64,000 nt of DNA from contig NZ_BMRC01000007.1 in assembly GCF_014648435.1 (NCBI RefSeq), positions 310,001-374,000 of the forward strand. The letters run 5' to 3'. Under the pieces are notes generated by a model. The model saw only the letters and a program-made list of their open reading frames with translations. It searched no databases and had not been told where the DNA came from. Positions 16,368 through 25,005 of the stretch are shown here, piece by piece (the stretch's first letter is position 1; the number at the start of each line of letters is the position of its first letter). The DNA comes from Nonomuraea spiralis (GTDB lineage Bacteria; Actinomycetota; Actinomycetes; Streptosporangiales; Streptosporangiaceae). A program made the position numbers and the translations under genes.

Positions 16368-17502
16368 TGGAGGTGAAGCGGGCGGCGAGGTCGTCGACCA
16401 CGTCGGTGAGCGCGCCGCGCCGGGCGTGCGCGGCTCGTTGGCGGTCGGCGCCGCTCCCGCCCTCGCGCAGCAGCCGCCACCCCGTGTCGGCCGCCTCCAG
16501 GTCGCCGGCGGCGGCCAGCGCGGGCCCGACGTGGTCGAGCAGCTCCTCCACCAGCTCGGCGACCGGCCGCGGCGCACCCGTGAACGGATCGACGCCGAAC
16601 CCGCCGAGCCCGTCCCTGGCGGCCCGCCAGTAGGCCACGCGCAGCAGCTCCGCCGGCGGCTCGGGCCCCGGATCACCGTCCTCCACCTTGCGCAGCGACA
16701 CCGTGACCAGCGCCCGCACCACCAGCGCGAGGAACACCGACTCCCGTGTCGAGGCCGGCACGTCGCCCACGCGCACCTCCACCGTGGGCAGCCGGGCCGA
16801 CGGGCGCACGTCCCAGAAGAGCGTCCCGGGATCGACCAGCGCGCCACTGGCCGTGAGCGCCGCGACCGTACGCTCGAAGTGCTCCAGCGAGCCGAAGTAC
16901 GGCGGCGGCCCGGCCACCGGCCACTTGCTCCAGGCCAGGATGCGCCAGCCCGCGTAGCCGGTGTCGCGGCCGGACCAGAAGGGCGAGTTGGCCATGAGCG
17001 CGAGCAGCACCGGCAGCCACGGACGCACATGGTTGCAGACCAGCACGGCCTGCTCCCGGTCCGGCACGTGGATGTGCACGTGGCCGGCGCAGATGGCCTG
17101 CTCGTCGTGGAGGGCGCGGTAGTTCTCGATGCCCACCCCGTACCGGGGGTGCTCGGTGATGGGCGGCGGGACGACGTCCCCGATGACCGGCGTGCCGGAG
17201 GCGACCACGGCCAGGCCCTCCTCGCGCGCGGCGGCGGCCACGACCTCGCGCATGCGCCGCAGCTCCGCGTCCAGCTCGGCCCGGCTCGCGCACGGGGTCG
17301 TCTTGGCCTCCACCTGGAACTGCGTGATCTCCGTGCAGACCCGCTCGCCCAGGGAGGCCGCGGCGCGTCCGACGACGGCCGCCGCCCGCGGCGCCACCGC
17401 GCGGGTGACCGGATCGACGACCAGGTACTCCTCCTCGACGCCCATCAGGCGCGCGGTCGCCTCCCTGAGGGCCTGCCGTAACGACTCGGCGGTCGCCGTC
17501 AT
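16360..17502 (-). CDS. YbdK-type carboxylate-amine ligase (GCS2 family)
   Basis: The 380-residue protein begins with a TATAESLRQALREATARL helix and the GCS2 signature MGVEEEYLVVD. It continues with TEITQFQVEAKT, CAGHVHIHVPDREQAV and LLALMANSPFWSGRDTGYAGWR, which are family hallmarks of ATP-dependent gamma-glutamyl ligases such as YbdK and EgtA-like enzymes. It probably joins glutamate to an amine or to cysteine. Codon 8 (Leu) is TTA. GGAG lies five bases before ATG 17502. The final residues lie in the duplicated segment. Confidence 0.9.
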   Translation of the reverse strand: MTATAESLRQALREATARLMGVEEEYLVVDPVTRAVAPRAAAVVGRAAASLGERVCTEITQFQVEAKTTPCASRAELDAELRRMREVVAAAAREEGLAVVASGTPVIGDVVPPPITEHPRYGVGIENYRALHDEQAICAGHVHIHVPDREQAVLVCNHVRPWLPVLLALMANSPFWSGRDTGYAGWRILAWSKWPVAGPPPYFGSLEHFERTVAALTASGALVDPGTLFWDVRPSARLPTVEVRVGDVPASTRESVFLALVVRALVTVSLRKVEDGDPGPEPPAELLRVAYWRAARDGLGGFGVDPFTGAPRPVAELVEELLDHVGPALAAAGDLEAADTGWRLLREGGSGADRQRAAHARRGALTDVVDDLAARFTSND

Positions 17503-17637
17503 GTCCACTCCACTCGGTCCGGGTACGCTTCACCCGATCTTGCCCGTTCGAGGCGCGACCGGAGGGCCGAATGGCGTGCTCGCCCCGGGGGAATGGCTCT
17601 CGTGGCCGTACCGCCGCATCGAGAGGAGGGCCCGCCC

Positions 17638-18909
17638 GTGACCGCGACCCTGTCCGTCGAGGAGGCGGGGCACGTGTTCGCCACGCCCGCCGCGTACACC
17701 GACGAGACCCGGCTCCACGAGGCCCTGGCGTTGTTGCGCCGCGAGTCGCCCGTGCACCGCGTGGAGGTGCCCGGCTACAACCCCTTCTGGGCCGTCACCC
17801 GGCACGCCGACGTACTGGAGATCGAGCGGAACAACGCGTTGTGGCTGAGCGCACCGCGTCCGGTGCTGAGGAGCGCCGAGATCGACGCCCGCCTGGCCGA
17901 GCAGCGGGCGCGCGGCACCGGACTGAAGACGCTCGTCCACATGGACGACCCCGAGCACCGCGTCGTGCGCGCCGTCGCCGCCGACTGGTTCCGCCCCCGG
18001 GCCATGCGCGCCCTTGAGGTACGTGTGCGCGACCTGGCCCGCCGCTACGTCGACGGCATGGCCGCCCACGGCGGCGCCTGCGACTTCGCCCGCCAGGTCG
18101 CTGTCCATTACCCGCTCTACGTCATCCTGTCGCTGCTCGGCCTGCCCGAGTCGGACTTCCCGCGCATGTTGCGGCTCACCCAGGAGCTGTTCGGCCAGGA
18201 CGACGACGACAAGCGCCGCGGCGGCACCGCCGCCGACCACACCGCGGTGCTGGCCGACCTGCTGGCCTACTTCCGCGAGCTGACCGCCGCCCGCCGCGCC
18301 AGGCCCACCGGCGACCTCGCCTCGGAGATCGCCAACGCCCGCGTGGACGGCCGCCCGCTGAGCGACCTCGACGCCGCCTCCTACTACGTCATCATCGCCA
18401 CCGCCGGGCACGACACCACCAGCTCCACCATCGCCGGCGGCCTGGAGGCGCTCATCAGGCACCCCGGCGAGCTGCGGCGGCTGCGCCGCGACCCCGGACT
18501 GCTGCCCCTGGCGGCCGAGGAGATGATCCGCTGGGTGAGCCCGGTCAAGGAGTTCATGCGCACCGCCGCCGCCGACACGCACGTACGCGGCACGCCGGTC
18601 GGGGAGGGCGAGTCGGTGTTGTTGTCGTACCCGTCGGCCAACCGGGACGAGGAGGTGTTCGCCGAGCCGTTCCGGTTCGACGCGGGCCGCGACCCCAACC
18701 GGCACATGGCCTTCGGGTCGGGGGTGCACTTCTGCCTCGGGGCCGCGCTCGCCCGCATGGAGATCCGGGCCCTGTTCGCCGAGCTGGTGCCCCGGCTGGA
18801 GAACGTCGAGCTCGACGGCGACCCCGCCTGGGTCGCGACCACGTTCGTGGGCGGGCTCAAGCAACTGCCGATCCGCTACACCCTGCGCGACCGGCCGGCG
18901 CGGGAGTGA
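17638..18909 (+). CDS. Cytochrome P450
   Basis: The 423-residue protein shows the I-helix oxygen motif AGHDTTSS, the K-helix EEMIRW (E-x-x-R), and the haem loop FGSGVHFCLGAALAR with ligand Cys366. The N-terminus has no membrane anchor, as expected for a soluble bacterial P450. The CYP family cannot be assigned by eye. GTG 17638 is chosen because GGAGGG sits about eight bases upstream; a longer version from 17593 is possible. No ferredoxin gene is adjacent, so redox partners must come from elsewhere. Confidence 0.92.
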   Translation: MTATLSVEEAGHVFATPAAYTDETRLHEALALLRRESPVHRVEVPGYNPFWAVTRHADVLEIERNNALWLSAPRPVLRSAEIDARLAEQRARGTGLKTLVHMDDPEHRVVRAVAADWFRPRAMRALEVRVRDLARRYVDGMAAHGGACDFARQVAVHYPLYVILSLLGLPESDFPRMLRLTQELFGQDDDDKRRGGTAADHTAVLADLLAYFRELTAARRARPTGDLASEIANARVDGRPLSDLDAASYYVIIATAGHDTTSSTIAGGLEALIRHPGELRRLRRDPGLLPLAAEEMIRWVSPVKEFMRTAAADTHVRGTPVGEGESVLLSYPSANRDEEVFAEPFRFDAGRDPNRHMAFGSGVHFCLGAALARMEIRALFAELVPRLENVELDGDPAWVATTFVGGLKQLPIRYTLRDRPARE

Positions 18910-18933
18910 GCCCACCGGTCGCAACGGGGCTCA
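18907..18933. terminator. Short hairpin including both convergent stop codons
   Basis: TGAGCCC (18907-18913) and GGGCTCA (18927-18933) are 7-bp inverted repeats. One arm begins with the P450 stop codon and the other ends with the reverse DUF72 stop codon. The stem is short for a terminator. Confidence 0.45.
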
Positions 18934-19782
18934 GAACAGGGTCGGGGGCTCGGCGGGCATCGGCTCGGGCAGCGGCCGCAACTCGGGCACCCGGGCGCGT
19001 ACCTCGTCGTGGAAGCGGCGGGCCAGCGTCAGCGCGTCGGCGTTGTCGGGCGTGTGGATGAACACGGTCGGCGAACGGCCCTCGCGCAGCCAGCCCGCCA
19101 CCGTGGCGACCCACTCCCGCCAGCCTTCCACCGTGGCCTCGACGGAGTCGCGGCCCAGGTAGCGCACGATCGGATGGCCGGTGAGCGCGCGGGTACGGCG
19201 CGGCACCCGCGGCTTCTTCGTCCAGGCGTCGCGCTCGGCGTCGCTGGTCGGCGGGCTGCGGAACAGCGTCACCGTGTCGAACGGCACCCACTCGGCCCCG
19301 GCGGCGCCCAGCACCCGTTCCAGCAGCGCGGCCGGGCGCGCCTCGTCGAAGAAGGCGCGGTGGCGCACCTCCACGGCGTAGCGGTGGGAGCTGGGAAGGC
19401 GGCGCAGGAAGGCGGCCAGCGTGCCGACGTCGGCGGGCCCGAAGGAGGACGGTAACTGCACCCACAGGGCGTGCGCCCGCGGCCCGAGCGGCTCGATGGC
19501 GTCGAGGAAGGTGTGGAGGTCGTGCTCGGCGCCGGTCAGCCGGTGGTGGTGGGTGATGGACTTGGGCAGCTTGACCACGAAACGGAAGTCGGGGTCGATC
19601 TGCCGGGCCCACGACTCCACCGTGGCGCGGGCAGGGGTCGCGTAGAACGTGGTGTTGCCCTCGACCGCGTCGCACCAGGTCGAGTAGGCGCGCAGGCGCT
19701 CTCCCGGCGGGAGCGGATGGGGCAGGAAACGTCCGTTCCACGGTGTGTGCGTCCACATCGCGCATCCCACATGAAGCCGCAT
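18931..19782 (-). CDS. DUF72 family protein (first copy)
   Basis: The 283-residue protein is a TIM-barrel-like DUF72 member. It has the opening strand LHVGCAMW, the EGNTTFYATP motif, FRFVVKLPKSITHHHRL, LWVQLPSSFGP and YAVEVRHRAFF, then VFIHTPDNADAL near the end. The biochemical role of DUF72 is not settled. ATG 19782 has a -10-like TAACGT seven bases upstream and no usable ribosome binding site, so it is probably leaderless. A second DUF72 gene lies 2.2 kb away. Confidence 0.88.
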   Translation of the reverse strand: MRLHVGCAMWTHTPWNGRFLPHPLPPGERLRAYSTWCDAVEGNTTFYATPARATVESWARQIDPDFRFVVKLPKSITHHHRLTGAEHDLHTFLDAIEPLGPRAHALWVQLPSSFGPADVGTLAAFLRRLPSSHRYAVEVRHRAFFDEARPAALLERVLGAAGAEWVPFDTVTLFRSPPTSDAERDAWTKKPRVPRRTRALTGHPIVRYLGRDSVEATVEGWREWVATVAGWLREGRSPTVFIHTPDNADALTLARRFHDEVRARVPELRPLPEPMPAEPPTLF

Positions 19783-19861
19783 GCCCCCGACGTTAGCGGA
19801 GCCGCCGCACCGCCGGAGCCCGCCTCCGATGTCCTGGAACCGTACCGTTTAGGCTGTTCGT

Positions 19862-20719
19862 ATGGGCATGGTCGGGACGGTCGGGCTGGTGTTGCATCCC
19901 CAGCGCGACTCCAAGAAGGCGATCGACACCATCCTGCGGTGGGCCGCGGACAAGGGCGCCACGGTGCTCGGCCTGCCCGAGGAGGTCGGGCGCATCGACT
20001 GCAGCGCCGTACCGGTCGACGCCGTCGCCCTCGTCGAGCGGGCCGACCTGCTGGTCGGGCTCGGCGGCGACGGCACGATGCTGCGCACCATGCGGCTGCT
20101 GGCCGGCCGGCCCACGCCCATCCTGGGGGTCAACCTGGGCAAGCTCGGGTTCCTGGCCGAGATCGACGTCGACGAGCTGGCCGGCACGTTGTCGGCCATC
20201 GACCGCCACGAGTACACGATCGAGCCCCGGATGGCGGTCAAGAGCGTGGTCGCGGGGGTCGCGGTGACGGCGTTCAACGACATCGCCCTGGTACGCATCC
20301 CCGGCGAGGGGCTGGCGGCCGTGTCCGTCAGGCCGTCGGGCAGCTCGTTCGTGAGCCTGTCGGCCGACGCCGTGATCGTGTCCACCACGACCGGATCCAC
20401 CGCCTACAGCTTCTCGGCCGGCGGCCCGATCGTCTCGCCCCGGGTGGAGGCGATCCTCGTGGTGCCCGCCGCCGCCCACTCCTCCTTCAACCGGGCGCTG
20501 GTGCTGCCCGCCGACGAGGAGGTGACGCTGGAGGTGCTGCCCACCAGCGGCAGGCTCGCCGTCGAGGTGGACGGCCGGGTGGTCGGCCACCTGTGCTCCG
20601 GCGACAGCGTCACGGTCACCGCCTGGCCGGGGGCGGCGAAGGTGGTCCGGCTCGGTACCACCTTCTATGAACGTGCCCGCCGCAAGCTGCGCGTGGACGG
20701 CAGCGCCGAGGTCGGCTGA
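19862..20719 (+). CDS. ppnK: NAD kinase
   Basis: The 285-residue protein has the NAD-kinase core: LGGDGTMLRTMRL (68-80), NLGKLGFLAEI, AFNDIALVR and the glycine-rich STTTGSTAYSFSAGGPIV loop, then a C-terminal beta domain ending RARRKLRVDG. It phosphorylates NAD to NADP in the cytosol. ATG 19862 is preceded by TAGGCT with a six-base gap and no ribosome binding site (leaderless). The last 55 bases overlap the 3' end of the reverse YibE/F gene. The usual tlyA and recN neighbours are absent, so this may be a second copy. Confidence 0.93.
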   Translation: MGMVGTVGLVLHPQRDSKKAIDTILRWAADKGATVLGLPEEVGRIDCSAVPVDAVALVERADLLVGLGGDGTMLRTMRLLAGRPTPILGVNLGKLGFLAEIDVDELAGTLSAIDRHEYTIEPRMAVKSVVAGVAVTAFNDIALVRIPGEGLAAVSVRPSGSSFVSLSADAVIVSTTTGSTAYSFSAGGPIVSPRVEAILVVPAAAHSSFNRALVLPADEEVTLEVLPTSGRLAVEVDGRVVGHLCSGDSVTVTAWPGAAKVVRLGTTFYERARRKLRVDGSAEVG

Positions 20720-21918
20720 CCCTCGCCCGGCGACCGGCGGGTGGCGACCAGGGCCGACAACGCGGTCGTGATGGGCACGGCGGCGATGAGCCCGAGCGTG
20801 CCCACGACGCTGCGGACGATCTCCTGGGCCACGACCGGCGTGGTCAGCACCTCGCCGAGCGGCTGGGAGCCGATGCTGAACAGCAGCAGCAGCGGCAGCG
20901 ACGCCCCCGCGTACGCCAGGATGATCGTGTTGATCACCGAGGCGATGTGCGCCCGCCCGATGCGTCCCGCGGCCCGGTACAGGCGGGCGAAGCCGTAGGA
21001 GGGGTTGGCCGCGGCCAGCTCGTTCACCGTGACCGCCTGGGTGACCGTGACGTCGTCGAGCACGCCGAGCGCCCCGATGATGACGCTGGCCAGCAGCAGC
21101 CCCCGGGTGTCGATCGACAGGCTCATGCCCAGGGTCAGCGCGCTGTCGTCGGTGACGCCGTTCAGCCGGGCCAGGCCGAGCGCCCCGTACGACAGCAGCC
21201 CGGTGAGCGCGAGGCTGGCCAGCGTGCCGAGCACGGCCATCGACGTGGTCAGGGAGAAGCCGTGGGTGAGGTAGAGCACCGCCAGCATGATCGCGGCCGA
21301 GCCGACGACGGCCACCAGCATGGGCGGCTCGCCCGCCAGGACGGCCGGGATCACGAACGTCAGCAGCAGCCCGAACGTCACCGCCAGCCCCACCAGCGCC
21401 GTCACCCCGCGCCACCGGCCGAAGGCGATCACCGCCAGCGCGAACGCGCCCCCGAGCAGCCACAACGGCGTCGAGCGGTCGTGGTCGGAGAGCTGGTAGG
21501 CGCCGTCGCCGGCCCGCAGCAGCAACACGTCGTCGCCCACCGCGAACCGCTGCGCCCCCGGCCCGCCCGGCAGGCGCAGGGTGACGTTCCTGCCGGTGTC
21601 GGGCCCCGAGCCGACCGTCACCGTCGCGTTGCCGCAGGTGGCCGGGTCGGGCACGGGCATCCCCTCCTGGACGGTGGGGCAGCGCCTGAGCGTGATCGAG
21701 CTGATCGTGCCCTCGACGCGCTCGGCCGCCCGTTCCTCCCGGCCGGCGGACTGTCCGGCGGGCGTTCCCTGCCCCGCCTGTCCCGACGGCCAGAGCCACA
21801 CCAGACAGGCCAGCGTCGCCACCGCCAGCGGCACCAGCACGGCCAGGCTCGCCAGCACCGCGCCGCGCGAAGGCGGCGCCGAACCATGGGAGTGGCCGTG
21901 GAAATGGTCGGCGCCCAT
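20665..21918 (-). CDS. YibE/F-like membrane protein
   Basis: The 417-residue protein has a His-rich cytosolic start (HFHGHSHG), one TM segment (about 21-42), a beta-rich domain with a Cys pair, and seven or so further TM segments. The patterns TPLWLLGGAFALAVIAFGRWRG, LLAGEPPMLVAVVGSAAIM, LTHGFSLTTSMAVLGT and TLGMSLSIDTRGLLLASVIIGALGVLDDVTVTQA are typical of YibE/F. Its function is unknown. GAGGAGG precedes ATG 21918. Its 3' end runs 55 bases into the NAD kinase gene on the other strand. Confidence 0.88.
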   Translation of the reverse strand: MGADHFHGHSHGSAPPSRGAVLASLAVLVPLAVATLACLVWLWPSGQAGQGTPAGQSAGREERAAERVEGTISSITLRRCPTVQEGMPVPDPATCGNATVTVGSGPDTGRNVTLRLPGGPGAQRFAVGDDVLLLRAGDGAYQLSDHDRSTPLWLLGGAFALAVIAFGRWRGVTALVGLAVTFGLLLTFVIPAVLAGEPPMLVAVVGSAAIMLAVLYLTHGFSLTTSMAVLGTLASLALTGLLSYGALGLARLNGVTDDSALTLGMSLSIDTRGLLLASVIIGALGVLDDVTVTQAVTVNELAAANPSYGFARLYRAAGRIGRAHIASVINTIILAYAGASLPLLLLFSIGSQPLGEVLTTPVVAQEIVRSVVGTLGLIAAVPITTALSALVATRRSPGEGQPTSALPSTRSLRRARS

Positions 21919-21989
21919 CGCGTGAAAGTTCCTCCTCGGCTTCCGGGACTGCGACAGTAACGCACCCGGCCCGGGGTAGGAGCCCCGAT

Positions 21990-22703
21990 GTGGCGAGGCT
22001 GGTGGGCACCTCCGGGTGGCAGTACAAGGACTGGCGCGGCGTGCTCTACCCGGACGGGGTGCCGCAGCGGTTGTGGCTGGAGACGTACGCGGCGGAGTTC
22101 CCCACGGTCGAGAGCAACAACGCCTTCTACCGCCTGCCCACGCCCGAGACGTTCGCCGCCTGGCGGGAGCGTACGCCCGCCGGGTTCGTGATGGCGGTCA
22201 AGGCCAGCAGGTACCTCACCCACATCAAGCGGCTGGCCGCGCCCGAGGAGCCGGTCGCGCGGCTGATGGCGGCGGCGGGGGAGCTGAAGGAGAAGCTGGG
22301 CCCGATCCTGCTGCAACTGCCGCCCACGCTGCGGGCCGACCCCGCCCGGCTGGACCGCTGCCTCGGCTGCTTCCCCGACGGCGTACGGGTGGCGGTGGAG
22401 CCCCGGCACGACTCCTGGTGGACCGGCGAGGTGCGCGAGGTGCTGCTCGCCCGGCGGGCCGCGCTGTGCTGGACCGACCGGCTCGGCCGGCCGCTGACGC
22501 CGCTGTGGCGCACCGCCGACTGGGGATACGTACGCCTGCACGAGGGCCTGGCCGCCCCCCGTCCCTCCTACGGCGACGCGGCGCTGAGGAGCTGGGCGAG
22601 GAGGGTACGGGAGGCCGGATGGCACGACGTCCACGTGTACTTCAACAACGATCAGGGGGGAGCGGCCGTGCGGGACGCGCGGCGATTTGCCAGACTCGCC
22701 TAG
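21990..22703 (+). CDS. DUF72 family protein (second copy)
   Basis: The 237-residue DUF72 protein has LVGTSGWQYKDWRGVLYP, ESNNAFYRLPT, FVMAVKASRYLTHIKRL, ILLQLPPTLR and VAVEPRHDSWW, ending with VYFNNDQGGAAVRDA. It is shorter than the first copy and clearly diverged from it. GTG 21990 follows GGAG by eight bases. Its TAG overlaps the GTG of corA (TAGTG), so the two are coupled; whether this has functional meaning is unknown. Confidence 0.88.
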   Translation: MARLVGTSGWQYKDWRGVLYPDGVPQRLWLETYAAEFPTVESNNAFYRLPTPETFAAWRERTPAGFVMAVKASRYLTHIKRLAAPEEPVARLMAAAGELKEKLGPILLQLPPTLRADPARLDRCLGCFPDGVRVAVEPRHDSWWTGEVREVLLARRAALCWTDRLGRPLTPLWRTADWGYVRLHEGLAAPRPSYGDAALRSWARRVREAGWHDVHVYFNNDQGGAAVRDARRFARLA

Positions 22704-23671
22704 TGCGTACCCGTCTCTACAGGAACGGCGCCCTCGAAAAGGAGGGCTTCCCCGTCGAGGAGGTCTCCGACCACGTCGGCGACCCCGAGGCCACCGTCTG
22801 GTTCGACCTGTGCTCGCCCACCCCCGAGCAGCTCAACCTGGTCGGCGAGGAGCTCGGCCTGCACGAACTGGCCGTCGAGGACGTGCTCACCGACCACCAG
22901 CGCCCCAAGGTGGACGTCTACGACAACCACCTGTTCATCACCGTGTACGGCATCCACCTCGACGAGGGCCGCCTCGTCCCCGTCGAGGTGAACGTCTTCG
23001 TCACCCCCAACGCCCTGGTGACCGTCCGCGAGAACGCCTGCTTCGACATCGACGAGGTGGTCCGGCGCTGGGACGCGTCCTCCCGCCTGGCCTCGCACGG
23101 TGTCTCCTTCCTGCTGCACGGCCTGCTCGACTACGTCGTGGACAGCCAGTTCGAGCTGGTCCAGGACCTCGACGGGCAGGCCGAGGCCATGGAGGAGTCG
23201 CTGTTCGACGACACGCCGCCCGACGGCAGGGAACTCCAGCGCGCCATGTACGTGCTGCGCAAGAACACCGCCAGGCTGCGCAAGATCTCGATGCCGATGC
23301 GCGAGGTGCTCGGCACCCTGCTCCGCCGCGACCAGGAGATCGTGGCCGACCCGGTGATGACCCCCTACTACCAGGACGTCTACGACCACGTCCTGCGCGC
23401 GGCCGAGTGGGTCGAGGCGATCCGCGACATGCTGGCCAACGTCCGCGAGACCCGGCTGGCCCAGCAGGGCTTCCGCCTCAACGACATCATGAAACGGGTG
23501 ACGAGCTGGGCCGCCATCATCGCGGTGCCGACCGCCATCACCGGCTTCTACGGCCAGAACGTGCCCTACCCCGGGTCCGGGGAGCTGTGGGGGTTCTGGG
23601 GTTCGACGGCGCTGGTGGCGGTGGCGTCCGTGGCGCTGTACGCGGTGTTCAAGAAGAAGGACTGGCTCTGA
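22703..23671 (+). CDS. corA: CorA-family magnesium/cobalt channel
   Basis: The 322-residue protein has a long cytosolic domain with the YDNHLFITVYGIH strand and helices with QGFRLNDIMKRVTSWAAIIAVPTAITGFYGQN. This is TM1 (about 273-292) and the selectivity loop, followed by TM2 (about 300-317) and a KKKDWL end. The signature, normally G-M-N, is G-Q-N here. This variant is common in actinobacterial members, as far as I recall. It forms a pentameric divalent-cation channel. The GTG start overlaps the DUF72 stop. Confidence 0.9.
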   Translation: MRTRLYRNGALEKEGFPVEEVSDHVGDPEATVWFDLCSPTPEQLNLVGEELGLHELAVEDVLTDHQRPKVDVYDNHLFITVYGIHLDEGRLVPVEVNVFVTPNALVTVRENACFDIDEVVRRWDASSRLASHGVSFLLHGLLDYVVDSQFELVQDLDGQAEAMEESLFDDTPPDGRELQRAMYVLRKNTARLRKISMPMREVLGTLLRRDQEIVADPVMTPYYQDVYDHVLRAAEWVEAIRDMLANVRETRLAQQGFRLNDIMKRVTSWAAIIAVPTAITGFYGQNVPYPGSGELWGFWGSTALVAVASVALYAVFKKKDWL

Positions 23672-23718
23672 GGGCTCAGAACCGCGAGAAGGACCGGCTC
23701 TGAGGGCTCAGAACCGCG
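23655..23718. repeat. 32-bp tandem duplication at the end of corA and the ThrRS gene
   Basis: Units 23655-23686 and 23687-23718 are 32 bp each and differ at one base. The first carries the last codons and TGA of corA. The second carries the reverse stop of the synthetase gene (23708-23710). Without the second unit the two genes would share one short junction. Confidence 0.9.
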
Positions 23719-24883
23719 GCCGGCATTCCTCCGCCAGCCGCTCGACCGGCACCGGGCCCGCCTGGCCGCCGTCCCGCAGCCGTACCGAGGGCACGCCGTC
23801 CGCCACCTCGCGCCGGCCCACGACGAGCTGGTACGGCACCAGCCGGTGGGCCCTGATCCTGGCGCCCAGGGTGCCCCGGTCCGCGGGCGCGAGCTCGGCC
23901 CGCAGCCCGGCGGCCACGGCCCGCCGCAGCACGTCCTCGGCCGCGGGCAGCTCGGCGTCCGACAGCGGCAGCACGACCGCCTGCACGGGCGCCAGCCACG
24001 CGGGGAACGCGCCGCCGTGCACCTCGATCAGGTGCGCGACCAGGCGTTCGAGCCCGCCGACCACGCTGCGGTGGACCATGACGGGACGCCGCCCGCCCGC
24101 GTACGACAGGTCGAAGCGTTCGGGCTGGTAGAGGTCCACCTGGACGGTCGACAGGGTGCTCTCGCGGCCCGCCGGGTCGGCGATCTGGATGTCGATCTTC
24201 GGGCCGTAGAAGGCGCCCTCGCCGCGTTCCTCGTCGTAGGCGCGGCCGCGTTCCTTCAGCACATCGCGCAGGATCGCCTCCGAACGCGCCCACATCGCGG
24301 GGTCGTCCACGTACTTGCCGCCCTCGCCGCGCAGTGAGAGGCGGTAGCGGGCGGCCTCGATGCCGAGCCTGGCGTGCGCGGTCTCGATCAGGTCGAGCGC
24401 CGCCGACACCTCGGCCGCGGCCTGCTCGGGCGCGCAGAACACGTGACCGTCGTTGAGCTGGATGGCCCGTACCCTGGTCAGCCCGCCGAGCACGCCCGAC
24501 AACTCCGAGCGGTACATGCCGCCGAGCTCGGCCACGCGCAGCGGCAGGTCGCGGTGGCTGCGCCCGCGCGAGCGGTAGATCAGCGCGTGGTGCGGGCACA
24601 GGCTGGGGCGCAGCACGAACTCCTCGCCGCCCACGTTCATGGGCGGGAACATGTCCTCGGCGTAGTGGGCCCAGTGGCCGGAACGTTCGTACAGCTCGCG
24701 CTTGCCGAGCACGGGGGAGTTGACGTGGACGTAGCCGTGGCGGCGTTCGAGCTCGTGGACGTAGTCCTCCACGGCCTTGCGCACGGCCGCCCCGGCGGGC
24801 AGCCAGTAGGGGAGGCCGGCGCCGATGAGCGGGTCGGTTCCGAAGATGCCGAGCTCGCGGCCGAGCCTGCGGTGGTCGTTCAT
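23708..24883 (-). CDS. thrS: Short threonyl-tRNA synthetase lacking the TGS and editing domains
   Basis: The 391-residue protein is only the catalytic and anticodon-binding part of ThrRS, against about 650 residues for the usual enzyme. It starts at DHRRLGRELGIFG, where the class II core normally begins. Zinc ligands are kept (Cys in RPSLCPHH, His in NDGHVFC, His in VHRSVVGGLER), as is FYGPKIDI. It should charge tRNA-Thr but cannot edit Ser-tRNA-Thr in cis. It is probably a second, stress- or drug-related copy. A threonine-rich leader peptide and a hairpin lie upstream, which suggests induction when threonyl-tRNA is low. AAAGGA precedes ATG 24883. Confidence 0.92.
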   Translation of the reverse strand: MNDHRRLGRELGIFGTDPLIGAGLPYWLPAGAAVRKAVEDYVHELERRHGYVHVNSPVLGKRELYERSGHWAHYAEDMFPPMNVGGEEFVLRPSLCPHHALIYRSRGRSHRDLPLRVAELGGMYRSELSGVLGGLTRVRAIQLNDGHVFCAPEQAAAEVSAALDLIETAHARLGIEAARYRLSLRGEGGKYVDDPAMWARSEAILRDVLKERGRAYDEERGEGAFYGPKIDIQIADPAGRESTLSTVQVDLYQPERFDLSYAGGRRPVMVHRSVVGGLERLVAHLIEVHGGAFPAWLAPVQAVVLPLSDAELPAAEDVLRRAVAAGLRAELAPADRGTLGARIRAHRLVPYQLVVGRREVADGVPSVRLRDGGQAGPVPVERLAEECRPRF

Positions 24884-24918
24884 GATCGTCCTTTGCGAGG
24901 AAAGGGCGAACGACCAGC

Positions 24919-24938
24919 TCCCGGGCGTCCGCCCGGGA
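24919..24938 (-). terminator. Attenuator hairpin upstream of the ThrRS gene
   Basis: Perfect 9-bp inverted repeats (TCCCGGGCG and CGCCCGGGA) nearly abut, giving a 7-bp stem with a six-base loop. It lies between the stop of the leader peptide and the synthetase start, in the place expected for the terminator of an attenuator. The run after it (gctggtcgttcgcccttt) has few Ts, as is common in actinomycetes. A second inverted repeat, CGCCGG/CCGGCG, lies inside the leader ORF and could act as the pause or competing hairpin. Confidence 0.65.
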
Positions 24939-24947
24939 TGCGTGGAA

Positions 24948-24998
24948 TCAGCGCGCCGGGAACGTGTCCGGCGTCGTCGTGACGAGTGCGCGCTGCAT
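24948..24998 (-). CDS. Threonine leader peptide MQRALVTTTPDTFPAR
   Basis: This 16-codon frame encodes four threonines, three of them consecutive ACG codons, and ends ten bases before the attenuator hairpin. It lies directly upstream of a threonyl-tRNA synthetase gene on the same strand. ATG 24998 has no ribosome binding site, but TATCGT ends seven bases upstream, so translation probably begins at the first base of the mRNA. A ribosome stalled at the Thr codons for lack of charged tRNA would be expected to favour an antiterminator. This is inference from the layout, which matches known leader-peptide attenuators. Confidence 0.7.
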   Translation of the reverse strand: MQRALVTTTPDTFPAR

Positions 24999-25005
24999 GC
25001 GTTCG

